64,000 nucleotides of DNA from Acanthopleura granulata. Lineage: Eukaryota; Mollusca; Polyplacophora; Chitonida; Chitonidae. Both the position numbers and the translations under genes were made by a program. The notes under the pieces were generated by a model. The model did no database searches, was not told where the DNA came from, and saw only the letters and a program-made list of their open reading frames with translations. Location of the stretch: the NCBI GenBank assembly GCA_016165875.1, contig JABBOT010000015.1, positions 1,519,921 through 1,583,920 of the forward strand. The letters run 5' to 3'. Positions 55,681-64,000 of this stretch are shown here, in pieces (within the stretch, counting starts at the first letter, position 1; every line of letters begins with the position of its first letter).

Positions 55681-55703
55681 GTATCTCCACGATTTGACTT
55701 AGT

Positions 55704-55950
55704 TCCATGGTCGAAGTGGTTAGCCCCTTAACGCTGTGCAATAACACAGGGGTCTCTCACCAAGGTGGTCCCTGTGAGTTCAGTCCACCTCATGATGGCT
55801 TTCTCTCCGATCATGCGTTGTACGTCTGCCGGCAATGTATGGATGGTCGTGGGTTTCCGCTGGACGTTGACCCTTCTACTCTCACTTAACACTACAACGG
55901 CGGTCGTGTAAATGAAATATTGTTGGGAAGAGCTCTAAACACCGGTCATG
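55704..55950 (+). mobile_element. SINE, main family, diverged
   Basis: The head is CCATGGTCGAAGTGGTTAGC and TGAGTTCAGTCC sits at the B-box position. The body has GATGGCTTTCTCTCCGATCATGC, GTACGTCTGCCGGCAATGTATGGATGGTCGTGGGTTTCC and ACAACGGCGGTCGTGTAAATGAAATATTG. The tail is lost and replaced by a short repeat. Confidence 0.8.
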
Positions 55951-55998
55951 TCATTGCTAAACACCAGTCATGTCAGTGTTAGACACCAGTCATGTCAG
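55925..55998. repeat. Tandem repeat of 24 bp, 3 copies
   Basis: AAACACCGGTCATGTCATTGCT, AAACACCAGTCATGTCAGTGTT and AGACACCAGTCATGTCAGTAAA follow directly on the SINE 3' end. Confidence 0.85.
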
Positions 55999-56556
55999 TA
56001 AATAATTCGGCAAATAAAGAAAACCCTGTGGTCGCTCAAAACGGAGCGAAAGAACAAAGCTGCAAGACTGAACTGCGAAGAAGAATAATAGAATAACAAT
56101 TCAACGAAAAAATTAATCGGGGATTAGCAAAGGCCAAAGACTTAATCACTGAAAGATTTACTCCAAAATAATACCCTCTTTGACGTGGTTCCGGTTTGTT
56201 TATTTTAGATGAGTACGAGTGTTGTGACTTCCATAAGCATGCCTAACACGTTAACTGCCTCGTTCTTTCTACAGGATGAACAGTAAAACATCATATATTA
56301 TTTTTCGAATTTTATATGAGGACAATAGAAGATCCGCACAAAGCCTCTCGTGTCAGTGAAAGGTGAATTTATTGATTAGATTATTTCTTTCTGTAGACAT
56401 TATGTCCTGTGTGATATACTTCATTTGTTCCGCACTTCATATGACTTACTGAATATGCAAGGTTTCAAAGGTAGAACCCCCCTCCCCCCCTAAAATATTG
56501 AAGTCTGAACAATATTGACCTCTAACAACTATAGATCGAACGGCGAAGAGTACTTA

Positions 56557-57150
56557 CCAAATAAAGGTGTCATTAGATTTATACCTGTAACACTTTACTG
56601 ACACGTTAATGTATTCATGTGCTAAAATAAATGCTGACAATGTAGGCCTACACAGTCACATATCAACTAAATGTATGTGTAAAACGACATTAGAGAAATA
56701 ATTGAATAATAATTAGATAAATCTATCTCTGTATCATATACTACCAAAATTTTGAATTTTTCTTTGTTGTAATTAAGACATATGTTAACGTATTAACAGG
56801 TATGTGTTATTATATCAACACCGATGTTAATAATTTAACGCATTAGAAAGTAAACTATTAATACATTGTATTCGGTGTGTCATTCTGATTATTAACACGT
56901 AAACACGTTATTGACGATGTGTTTGTCTGTTTGCAGAGGTATATTTAGAAATAAAATCCAAGTCTGATATATGATACAGGATATATTTAGAATAGATCTA
57001 GTTTTTACGTGTAAGTATAATATCTTTTTACACTTACATTTAGCTGATACTTTACTGTTTAGGCCTACATTGTCAACATTTAATTTAACACATTAACACG
57101 TTAGTAAAGTGTTACAGATATGTGTTATTTTAATAACACTTTTATTTTGT
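56557..57150. mobile_element. Fold-back element (long imperfect inverted repeat)
   Basis: ACCAAATAAAGGTGTCATTA, AACACTTTACTGACACGTTAA and CTGACAATGTAGGCCTACAC on the left recur as reverse complements on the right (TAGGCCTACATTGTCAACAT, ACACGTTAGTAAAGTGTTAC, TAATAACACTTTTATTTTG). Pairing continues inward to about 56748 and 56965 with gaps. No protein is encoded. The structure fits a MITE or other fold-back element. Confidence 0.7.
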
Positions 57151-58150
57151 GTGTGGATAGCAATCTTTTATTTGTTTTGTCGAAATTTGTCCCAAGTGTT
57201 TTGTTTTTTTGAATTGCTGGACCACATGAAGGAAATCCGATTGTGATATTTCATAAACACGAGATATAGACCTGCGCATTTTTTTTCGACGCATATCATA
57301 ACGAAATCAAAGGTCAGGGTTACGGAAAGGTTACTTTTGAGCTAAAAACCTTGATATCTAGATCCTGACCATAAAAAATCGCTATTTCAAATAAATATTT
57401 TTGGCTGCTTAAGTGCTTTTTCTAGCTGTATTTGTAAGTACACTGTGTTTAGCAGGCCGTAAGCGGCTTACAAAAACTTGCAGAACAACTCTCGATTCGC
57501 TTTTTCTTGAAACATAAAATATTGTTTTTCGTTTGAACACTTTGCTTCTTAACTTTTGCTTTATTTGTTCCACTTACATTTAATTTCAAGCTCCTTGGTG
57601 GTCTGCACTAACATTTCTAGGGGCCTCCTTGACCGAGTTGTGGCATCAATAAAAGGTAGCCAGGGATGGGTTTTCAGCCAAATCCGTGAAAGAACATTGT
57701 CGCTGAGGCGAATTTTGTTTTCCAGCCGGTTTATATTGTCAGGGCATTGGTTTGAAAACGTAAATTAATACGGTCTCCGTGAGCATCTTTGTTGTCTAAT
57801 TTGTCGATCTTGTCAGGATAACATATTCACGATGAATGCCTCCAGACATGGAAAGTATTTAATGAAAGAATTCTCATGTCGTTGGTTCATATTTAACTCA
57901 TATTTGTGGCTTAAAAGAGACCGCTTTGTGGATCAAATTAAGTTAACACTTTGTGATGACTCTTACGTAGTCCTTCACGGAATATTGCATTTTCTCTTTA
58001 TTTTTAACAATTCATCTTCATAGAACACACTGAAGCCGTGGTGGGAAAAATTACAAAACACTGTATTGAATTATAATCAAAGATGATACCTGCTCATAGC
58101 TTTTCCTTTTCTCCAGCTCTTTCTGAATTTGTTTTTTCATATTTTAACAG
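57151..58150. other. Intron-like stretch, nothing recognised
   Basis: Open frames at 57556 and 57832 have no splice context or family similarity. Confidence 0.45.
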
Positions 58151-58152
58151 GA

Positions 58153-58209
58153 CATCGTCGCTGGGGATGAAACAATGGTAAAAGCGGCAAAACGTAAACC
58201 AGGGAAGGT
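58153..58209 (+). CDS. About 57-nt cassette exon, plus array (exon 4)
   Basis: The acceptor is ATTTTAACAG| and the donor GGGAAG|GTGAAA; the 3' end may be off by a base or two. In phase 0 it reads DIVAGDETMVKAAKRKPGK. The D-I-V start and a basic end (KAAKRK) relate it to the family, with an acidic insertion. It is a diverged member. Confidence 0.4.
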
Positions 58210-58787
58210 GAAACAAATTTTGCCAGTATATTTGTATGGATGTGGATTTTCTTTAAGTTATTCTATTCTACCATCTTTACTTAAAAGGCCACGGTTACTT
58301 GCGTGATGAGTGTTATTAAAATTCAACCTCAAACATATAAAAAAAACAGCTGAACTCATTAATCTCCAGAAATGCTGGAAGTTGTAAGTTTGTAACATGT
58401 TTGGTGAAAAATCCAGCAGCCATGACAGTGGCCCGTTAAAAGAGAAGACGCTAACAGTTCTGGCTTGATTAATGGGCGAATATAGCCGCTGCATCCACCA
58501 TATTTCCGCTATTGATGAAGAGTATTGTTCTTTTCATAAAACGAATTTGAACACTTTGAGTGCCTCAACCCATTACACGTCTCAACTGTAAGATTGTTGC
58601 ATAAAAATTTAATATTAGGGAAATATAAAGAACCAAATTCTTCTAATTTTCTCATCCCGAGCGCCCAATATATTCTTTACATCAAATTTTGGGAAACAAT
58701 CTGTTTCTTATTTTGCTTGAATGTAGTTCAGGTTTCTATCGACTCCATCTGTCATCTTCATCGTTCTTCACGTTGTTTTCCCCACAG

Positions 58788-58838
58788 GGATTCGTCGTTA
58801 TTGAGGACATTGTTTTAAAGAAGAAGCGAGATGCGGAG
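58788..58838 (+). CDS. 51-nt cassette exon, plus array (exon 5)
   Basis: It is bounded by GTTTTCCCCACAG| and GCGGAG|GTAAGA, phase 0 at both ends. It encodes GFVVIEDIVLKKKRDAE, a consensus member. The flanking introns are duplicated around 60282. Confidence 0.65.
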
Positions 58839-59157
58839 GTAAGATAATGTACAAGGTAATAAAGAACTAAGGCTCAGGGAGCCATGGCAGAAGCAGTACA
58901 ACTTAAAGGAAGGACGACGAATCCTCGCACCGCCTACAACTGCGAAAGAGCGAACGACCATAACAAAATATTTTAAGCTCAACCAAAGGATGTTACTTTG
59001 AAAACTGATACACTCAGTTTAACGCTCGTGTACGAATTGTCAAAACAAATTTAATTCCTCTTGGCTGTAAGAAACTTGAAACGGGAAAGTTCGCAGCCCT
59101 TTTGTTTAGTCTGTGTCTTCTTTGGTTTAACAAAAATGGATGGAAATACCAATTGCC

Positions 59158-59397
59158 CGCAACCGCAGCGTGATGACCCAGGAACCTGTCACTAATGCGG
59201 TCGCCGTGAGTTCAAGTCCAGCTCATGTTGGCTTCCTCTCCGGCCGTTCGTGGGGAGGTCTGCCAGCAGCCTGCGGATGGTCGTGGGTTTATCTCTGGCT
59301 CTGTCCGGTTTCCTCACACCGTAATGATAGCCACCGTCGTATAAGTGAAATACTTTTGATTACGGAGTTGAACACCGATAAATAAATAAATAAATAA
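59158..59397 (+). mobile_element. SINE, main family, nearly full length
   Basis: GCAGCGTGATGACCCAGGAACC, GTGAGTTCAAGTCCAGCTCATG, GGCTTCCTCTCCGGCCGTTCG, GATGGTCGTGGGTTT, GTCCGGTTTCCTCACACCGTAATG and an (AAAT)n tail; the first part of the tRNA head is lost. It lies between cassette exons 5 and 6. Confidence 0.88.
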
Positions 59398-60281
59398 GGA
59401 GCCTTGACACTCGCTGAACAATTGCTTCTAGTGCACACCTAAATTTTTTTTTTATAAAGAATGAACTCTTCACGACAATCACATTTTGTGATCATTGAAC
59501 ACAAAAAACGTGACCTGACACAATTCCGCCGCATACTGGTGAACGTAACGTTGATTTGCTTGAGTATACTTCGCGGAATATCATGTGACCCTGTATTGAT
59601 CAATGGAAATCAAGAATATCAAGTATAAGAACGAGATCTTCTTGGCTACAAGAAACCTGAAAATGTTTGTGGGGGTTTTTTCTCGTTGTATTCTTTGGCA
59701 CATGAAAATGGATGGAAATACCAAGTGCCCCAACCCATTACACTTCTGAATTGTAAAATTGATATCTGAGAATAATGTAATATGAGGGAACCCTAATAGA
59801 AGCAATATTGGTCGAGGTCAGCAAAGGCGATACACAGAGGTGCTAATTTTCCCTTCCCAAACGTCCACTTTGTCCTTTATTCAATTTGGGGGAAAACATC
59901 TATGCATTAGTTATACCTGAATTTAGTTCACTCTGTTAACAGTGTTAGGTATTCCGATGAGTCCAAATTGCGCCCGATTTTTGGCAGACCTAATCCTCTA
60001 ATCGTACGGCTATATGTAGAAGTTATTAACGTGTAATCTTCATTAGGCTCGACTTTTCTCATTAACCAAAGGATATATGGAGGATTAGCTAACAGTGAAC
60101 AACTCTTATATAACAATGGCAGTGAAAGATATCTATCCACCTTCGCCGGATTTAAAGGGAACTACAGATTCTCCAGTCGGAACACTTGACCTGGACAACC
60201 AAGGTTTCCTGTTACGCGATCACTTGCAATCATCTTCCATTGCGGTCATCTTCATCGTTCTCCCCGTTGTTTACCCTACAT

Positions 60282-60332
60282 GGATCCATAATTACCGAAG
60301 ACATTGTTTTAAAGAAAAAGCGAGACACTGGG
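60282..60332 (+). pseudogene. 51-nt cassette exon copy with lost acceptor, plus array (exon 6)
   Basis: The sequence matches exon 5: GSIITEDIVLKKKRDTG with donor ACTGGG|GTAAGA, and upstream CTTCATCGTTCTCCCCGTTGTTTACCCTACA parallels CTTCATCGTTCTTCACGTTGTTTTCCCCACAG. Where exon 5 has CACAG|GGA, this copy has TACAT|GGA, so the acceptor AG is gone. The open frame starting at 60095 runs through it and is not supported as a separate gene. Confidence 0.6.
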
Positions 60333-60339
60333 GTAAGAT

Positions 60340-61430
60340 ACGATACAAGGTATTAAAGAAGTATAAGTTCTCGAGTCCCAACAGAAGCAATAGTTCTTCA
60401 AGTGCCGAAAGATCGAGCGAAAACAAGAAACCATTCCTCCCCGACCACAACGTGTGGAAGTTGACTGGCAGTGTCTTCCCAACGGCGGTCCAGTCAAACA
60501 TTCATGATCTTCTTTTAGGACACGACCGCCTAAACATGAATGCGTTTTACGACAAATGCATTTAATTATTAGGCACACCGACATGGGCCTATTTTGTTTT
60601 CAGTGCTCAAACAATGCAGTCGATAGGACAGTACGACTGGCATAGACATTTGCAGACATGAATAGATTTAACGTATACATGTACAGATGCCAATAGGTTT
60701 GATGTATGCAGATCGTGATAGGTTTCGTGTCTGCAGATACCGGTAGGCTTAATGTATGCTATTGCGGACAGGCTTCATATGTGCAGATACAGATTGGCTT
60801 TATACATTTAGATACCGACAGATTTAATGCATACAGAAACGGATAGGTTTAGACTGCAAAAACAAATGGTGTCGTTTTACCGTAAGGAAAAGATGGCAAT
60901 TTTGTAACCGGTAATTTTTGCTGCATGTTTACGCGTTGCTGTAGAGGCAAAGTTAGCTATGTTTACCCCATATTTACCTGTTTAGTAACACCTCTATCTG
61001 CCTACAGCTGATTCCATGTATATCGAACTCGCTCTGAATTCACAGGCTACACTACAGTGTTAAGTTTTTTGTTTTAATTTTTTCTGTGCGGCTCTACAGT
61101 AAAACAATGTAGAAATCACGCCAACAACATACTTCACGGAGCTCACAAGATAGCATCAGTTTGCGGTGCAAGTTTTCATTTTGGTGTGAGGTATACATCG
61201 ATATCTTCACTTTACATTTATCTACTGTCATATTACAACCGAATGAAGCAAAGCAGCTGAGAAAACTTTTGTTGGATTTTTACAGTGATATTTGTGGTAC
61301 ATACTTACACGCAATGCATTTGTAAATTTACATTTCTTACCAGAATCCTACAGGAATAGAGTGTTAACTAACATCAAAAATTGCAGCATTGTTATTACAC
61401 ATTGTGCTGTGAAATTACATTCCTTTTTTC
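60340..61430. other. Stretch without genes; short GATAGG-type repeats at 60650-60860
   Basis: AGATxCxGATAGGxTTxATGTxTGC phrases at about 60685-60860 are diverged relatives of the 61438-61930 minisatellite. Nothing else is recognised. Confidence 0.5.
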
Positions 61431-61437
61431 AGTGCAA

Positions 61438-61930
61438 TGTATATACGGATAGGTTTGAAGTATGCAGATACAGATAGATTTGATGTATGCAGATAGGGAT
61501 AAGTTTAATGTAATCAGATAGGAATAGGTTTGATATATACAGACACGTAGAAGTTTGATGTAGGCAGATAGGGATAAGTTTGATGTATGCAGATAGGGAT
61601 AAGTTTGATGTATGCAGATAGGGATAGATTTGATCTATGCAGACATGTAGAGGTTTAATGTATGCAGATGCGGATAGGTTTGACATATGCAGATGCAGAT
61701 AGATTTGATGTATGCAGATACAGATAGGTTTGATGCATGCAGATACAGATAGGTTTGATGTATGCAGATACAGATAAGATTGATGTATGCAGATACAGAT
61801 AGGTTTGATGTATGCAGATACAGATAGGTTTGATGTATGCAGATACAGAAAGATTTAATGTATGCAGATAGGAATAGGTTTGATATATACAGACAAGTAG
61901 AGGTTTGATGTAAGCAGATAAGGATACGCT
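61438..61930. repeat. Minisatellite, 25-bp unit, about 19 copies
   Basis: GTATGCAGATACAGATAGGTTTGAT recurs with variants (AGATAGGGATAAGTTTGATG, AGACATGTAGAGGTTTAATG). The central copies (61690-61860) are most regular. Minus-strand Leu/Tyr/His-rich open frames are repeat by-products. Confidence 0.92.
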
Positions 61931-61939
61931 TACACAAAT

Positions 61940-62880
61940 ATGTCTTCAGATTTTATGCATGAACGCATGGGGATACCGCCATAAACTTGGCCATCATGCT
62001 TTAAATGAAACACTGTAGGAATGGATAATAGAGGGATTGCGAGGTGGAACACTTTCAAGAGCATGACCTTTCCAAAATGTTAGGTAACTATTTCTGATTA
62101 CATTTACTATAACATGGGCGTCTAAGAAAAGCGTCATAAAAGCTATTCAGACTAAACGTACGATAAGGAAATTGAGGAGCTGGATTTTTTTTTAATTTAA
62201 GAAGCTCCTGATTGAAGGAAATATCGTTTGTGCCTCCCTAACACGGCAAGACCAGTGATCTGTAAATTAAAATCAATTTTGGGCATGTCACATGACAGTG
62301 TTGAACTCTTTTTAACTTCTACGATATAAGAGTTCGAACTCGAAACTCCCAACTTGATTTGATAACAATAACAATTGTATTACTCACAACAATACAACCT
62401 CCCAAGGGGATGGAATAATTAATGTGAGGTTTTACAGCGATCCCGCTACCAACACGGCCTTAATCCTACTTCAGATGTCTGGCCTACAGTGTATCTCAGC
62501 CTTCTCATCGTCAATTCGCTGAATACCAAGTCGCGGCCTTACTAAGTCCTGTAAAAGTAGCATTAGTAGTTTTAGTGGCTGTCTAATTAGAGTCAAATCT
62601 ACTCTAAAATGTCAATCTATAGCTGGATTTCGATGCATAAAGTAAGCAGATCTTTTTTGTTTTCAAGTGGATAAGACAAAGTTGTATTTTTGCTTTGACA
62701 TGTTTCTACCAAAGGCGCAAACTCTAACTAACAATCAAGCTGTAGCAATAGGACTGGGAATGGAAAACGAATAACGTAGAGGTTAGTGAATGCTTTGCGT
62801 CAATACATCAAAATCACTGTCTGTGTGCTTTAATATACTGGTTTCTGTGTTAGACTTCTCTAACGACACCAATCCATCCA
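61940..62880. other. Non-coding stretch, nothing recognised
   Basis: No exon, repeat or RNA gene could be supported. Confidence 0.5.
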
Positions 62881-62887
62881 CCAGATA

Positions 62888-63215
62888 ATAATGAAGAAGT
62901 TGAGAGCAATTTCAGAACCAGCCTAAAGATACAAATTCACTAAAATAAAACTGATAAACCAAACATGAAACAAAAAAAATGAATGCTCAGAATTAGTGTT
63001 ATTAAGTGGGATGTAATAGATGTCAAGGTCTGGTAGTGGTACGGTATTATCGTCAACTTGAAGTTGGGAAATAGCATCATAATGAAGAAAATAGGGCGCG
63101 ATGAGGTAGAGTTACAACCATTCTGCGGTGTGTGCTGAAGAAACAGATTCACCGAAATAAAATTGGTCAAAATAAATATCTAAAAAGAACAATGCTCAGA
63201 GTCAGTGTTATTCAT
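62888..63215. repeat. Imperfect tandem duplication, about 190-bp spacing
   Basis: ATAATGAAGAAGTTGAGAGC...TTCACTAAAATAAAACTGAT...GAATGCTCAGAATTAGTGTTATT (62889-63003) is repeated as ATAATGAAGAAAATAGGGCG...TTCACCGAAATAAAATTGGT...CAATGCTCAGAGTCAGTGTTATT (63080-63212). Confidence 0.75.
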
Positions 63216-64000
63216 ATTTTTGCTATCATATTCAAGTTGTACCTCTGATGACTTAATCTTTTAAAAAAAAACACAAAATGAATTGTACTTTTACGGCCAT
63301 AAGAGGCCATGTTGATGCTTATAAATCAGACAACCTTAAATCCTAACATATCGTCACAGAAATCAAGGCACCCCAACTTCAAGCTACACTTATATTAAAA
63401 ACTGAATGTTCAAGATTAAATCAATGTCGGAAGATAAATATATCGGCTTTGTTATTACACTATCCCGTGGGTGCGATTGTACCCTTTACTGGGTCTAAGA
63501 CCATGTATATGTGGGCGGAACCTTGCAGTCTGGTGAGCATTGGATACAGCATATTCGTGTGCAGACGTCATCAGTATATGCAATGACCAATGGAATGACC
63601 ATTTCATTAAACGTCTTTTCAAACGCGATTGAAATCAAATAAATATGACCATTGAATACTGAATGCGCAACCGAATGAAAGAGCCTTACTGGTGGTGTAA
63701 CTCAGCATAAAATTTATGAGTGTTATTTTGCGACAAATGCAAAATGCGCGTAAAAAGGGTTGTCATGTGTCAAACAAAACCACAGTTTTCTTCAGTCATT
63801 TTTTTTTGTCCTGATGAGTGAAATTATTTGTAAAGATTTTGTACACGCCAAAGACTAACTAGTAACGCTATGGCGTTATCTGCAACAAAAGGTTGAGGAA
63901 TAATAATACAGAGGATAGTAAAAACTTGAGGAGTTCTCTGAGATTTATAACGTCACCATCCTGTTGGTGTTCGTCATCATTTTACCATGTCTCTACTCAG
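63216..64000. other. Non-coding end of window, nothing recognised
   Basis: AT-rich sequence with no supported feature. Confidence 0.5.

Noticed and set aside
60095..60565. 156-codon plus-strand open frame
   Set aside because: It runs through intron sequence and a cassette exon copy in a frame different from the module; homology with 58.6-58.9 kb is at DNA level.
61429..61937. Minus-strand Leu/Tyr/His-rich open frames
   Set aside because: They are readings of the 25-bp minisatellite.
1..64000. CRISPR array or prokaryotic operon structure
   Set aside because: The repeats are tandem minisatellites without unique spacers, and the gene structure is split by introns, so the window is eukaryotic.

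Overview
The window looks like eukaryotic, animal DNA. It is AT-rich and mostly non-coding. Short open blocks are bounded by AG/GT splice signals, and minisatellites and SINEs are dense. The main SINE has a tRNA-like head (GCCTCGGTGGCTTAG), a conserved body and an AAAT-repeat tail; from memory of similar elements this suggests a lophotrochozoan (mollusc or brachiopod), but species cannot be set from the sequence. No rRNA gene, convincing functional tRNA gene or CRISPR array was seen, and no complete intron-free gene.

Region 1 (1-7.5 kb) is repeat-rich: minisatellites of about 76 bp, 40 bp and 52 bp, SINE fragments, and one isolated exon-like block at 6.7 kb. Region 2 (7.6-14.9 kb) holds the best gene: a plus-strand TRIM-like protein with a two-B-box exon, a coiled-coil exon, a 23-nt microexon, a 134-nt exon and a terminal SPRY-like exon. 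The last four splice together in frame. A disrupted stretch at 8.35-8.48 kb leaves it unclear whether the B-box exon joins the rest intact. No RING exon was found.

Region 3 (17.6-24.8 kb) contains two partial tandem copies of the tail of that gene, including its introns and a related 73/75-bp minisatellite in each. Both copies look decayed: a SINE tail abuts one acceptor, one exon has lost a base, and the SPRY-like exon is truncated with an internal 30-bp expansion. Region 4 (24.8-30 kb) is gene-poor, with a 45-bp minisatellite and a small inverted-repeat element.

Region 5 (30-60.4 kb) is the most unusual part. About nine minus-strand short exons (30.4-43.5 kb) and about six plus-strand short exons (51.3-60.3 kb) belong to one family. 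Many are a multiple of three long with phase 0 at both ends, and encode variants of an acidic-hydrophobic motif followed by KKKR(D/E)AE. A larger paired exon (43.4 kb minus, 51.3 kb plus) and a conserved promoter-proximal block (44.4-45.1 kb minus, 50.0-50.7 kb plus) indicate two related genes arranged head to head around about 47.5 kb. The protein family is not recognised. A GC-richer, frame-broken open block of about 1.45 kb (38.6-40.1 kb) lies inside an apparent intron of the minus gene.

Region 6 (60.4-64 kb) has a 25-bp minisatellite and otherwise nothing supported. All exon calls are made by eye from open frames, splice dinucleotides and similarity between copies in this window; there is no transcript or database evidence.
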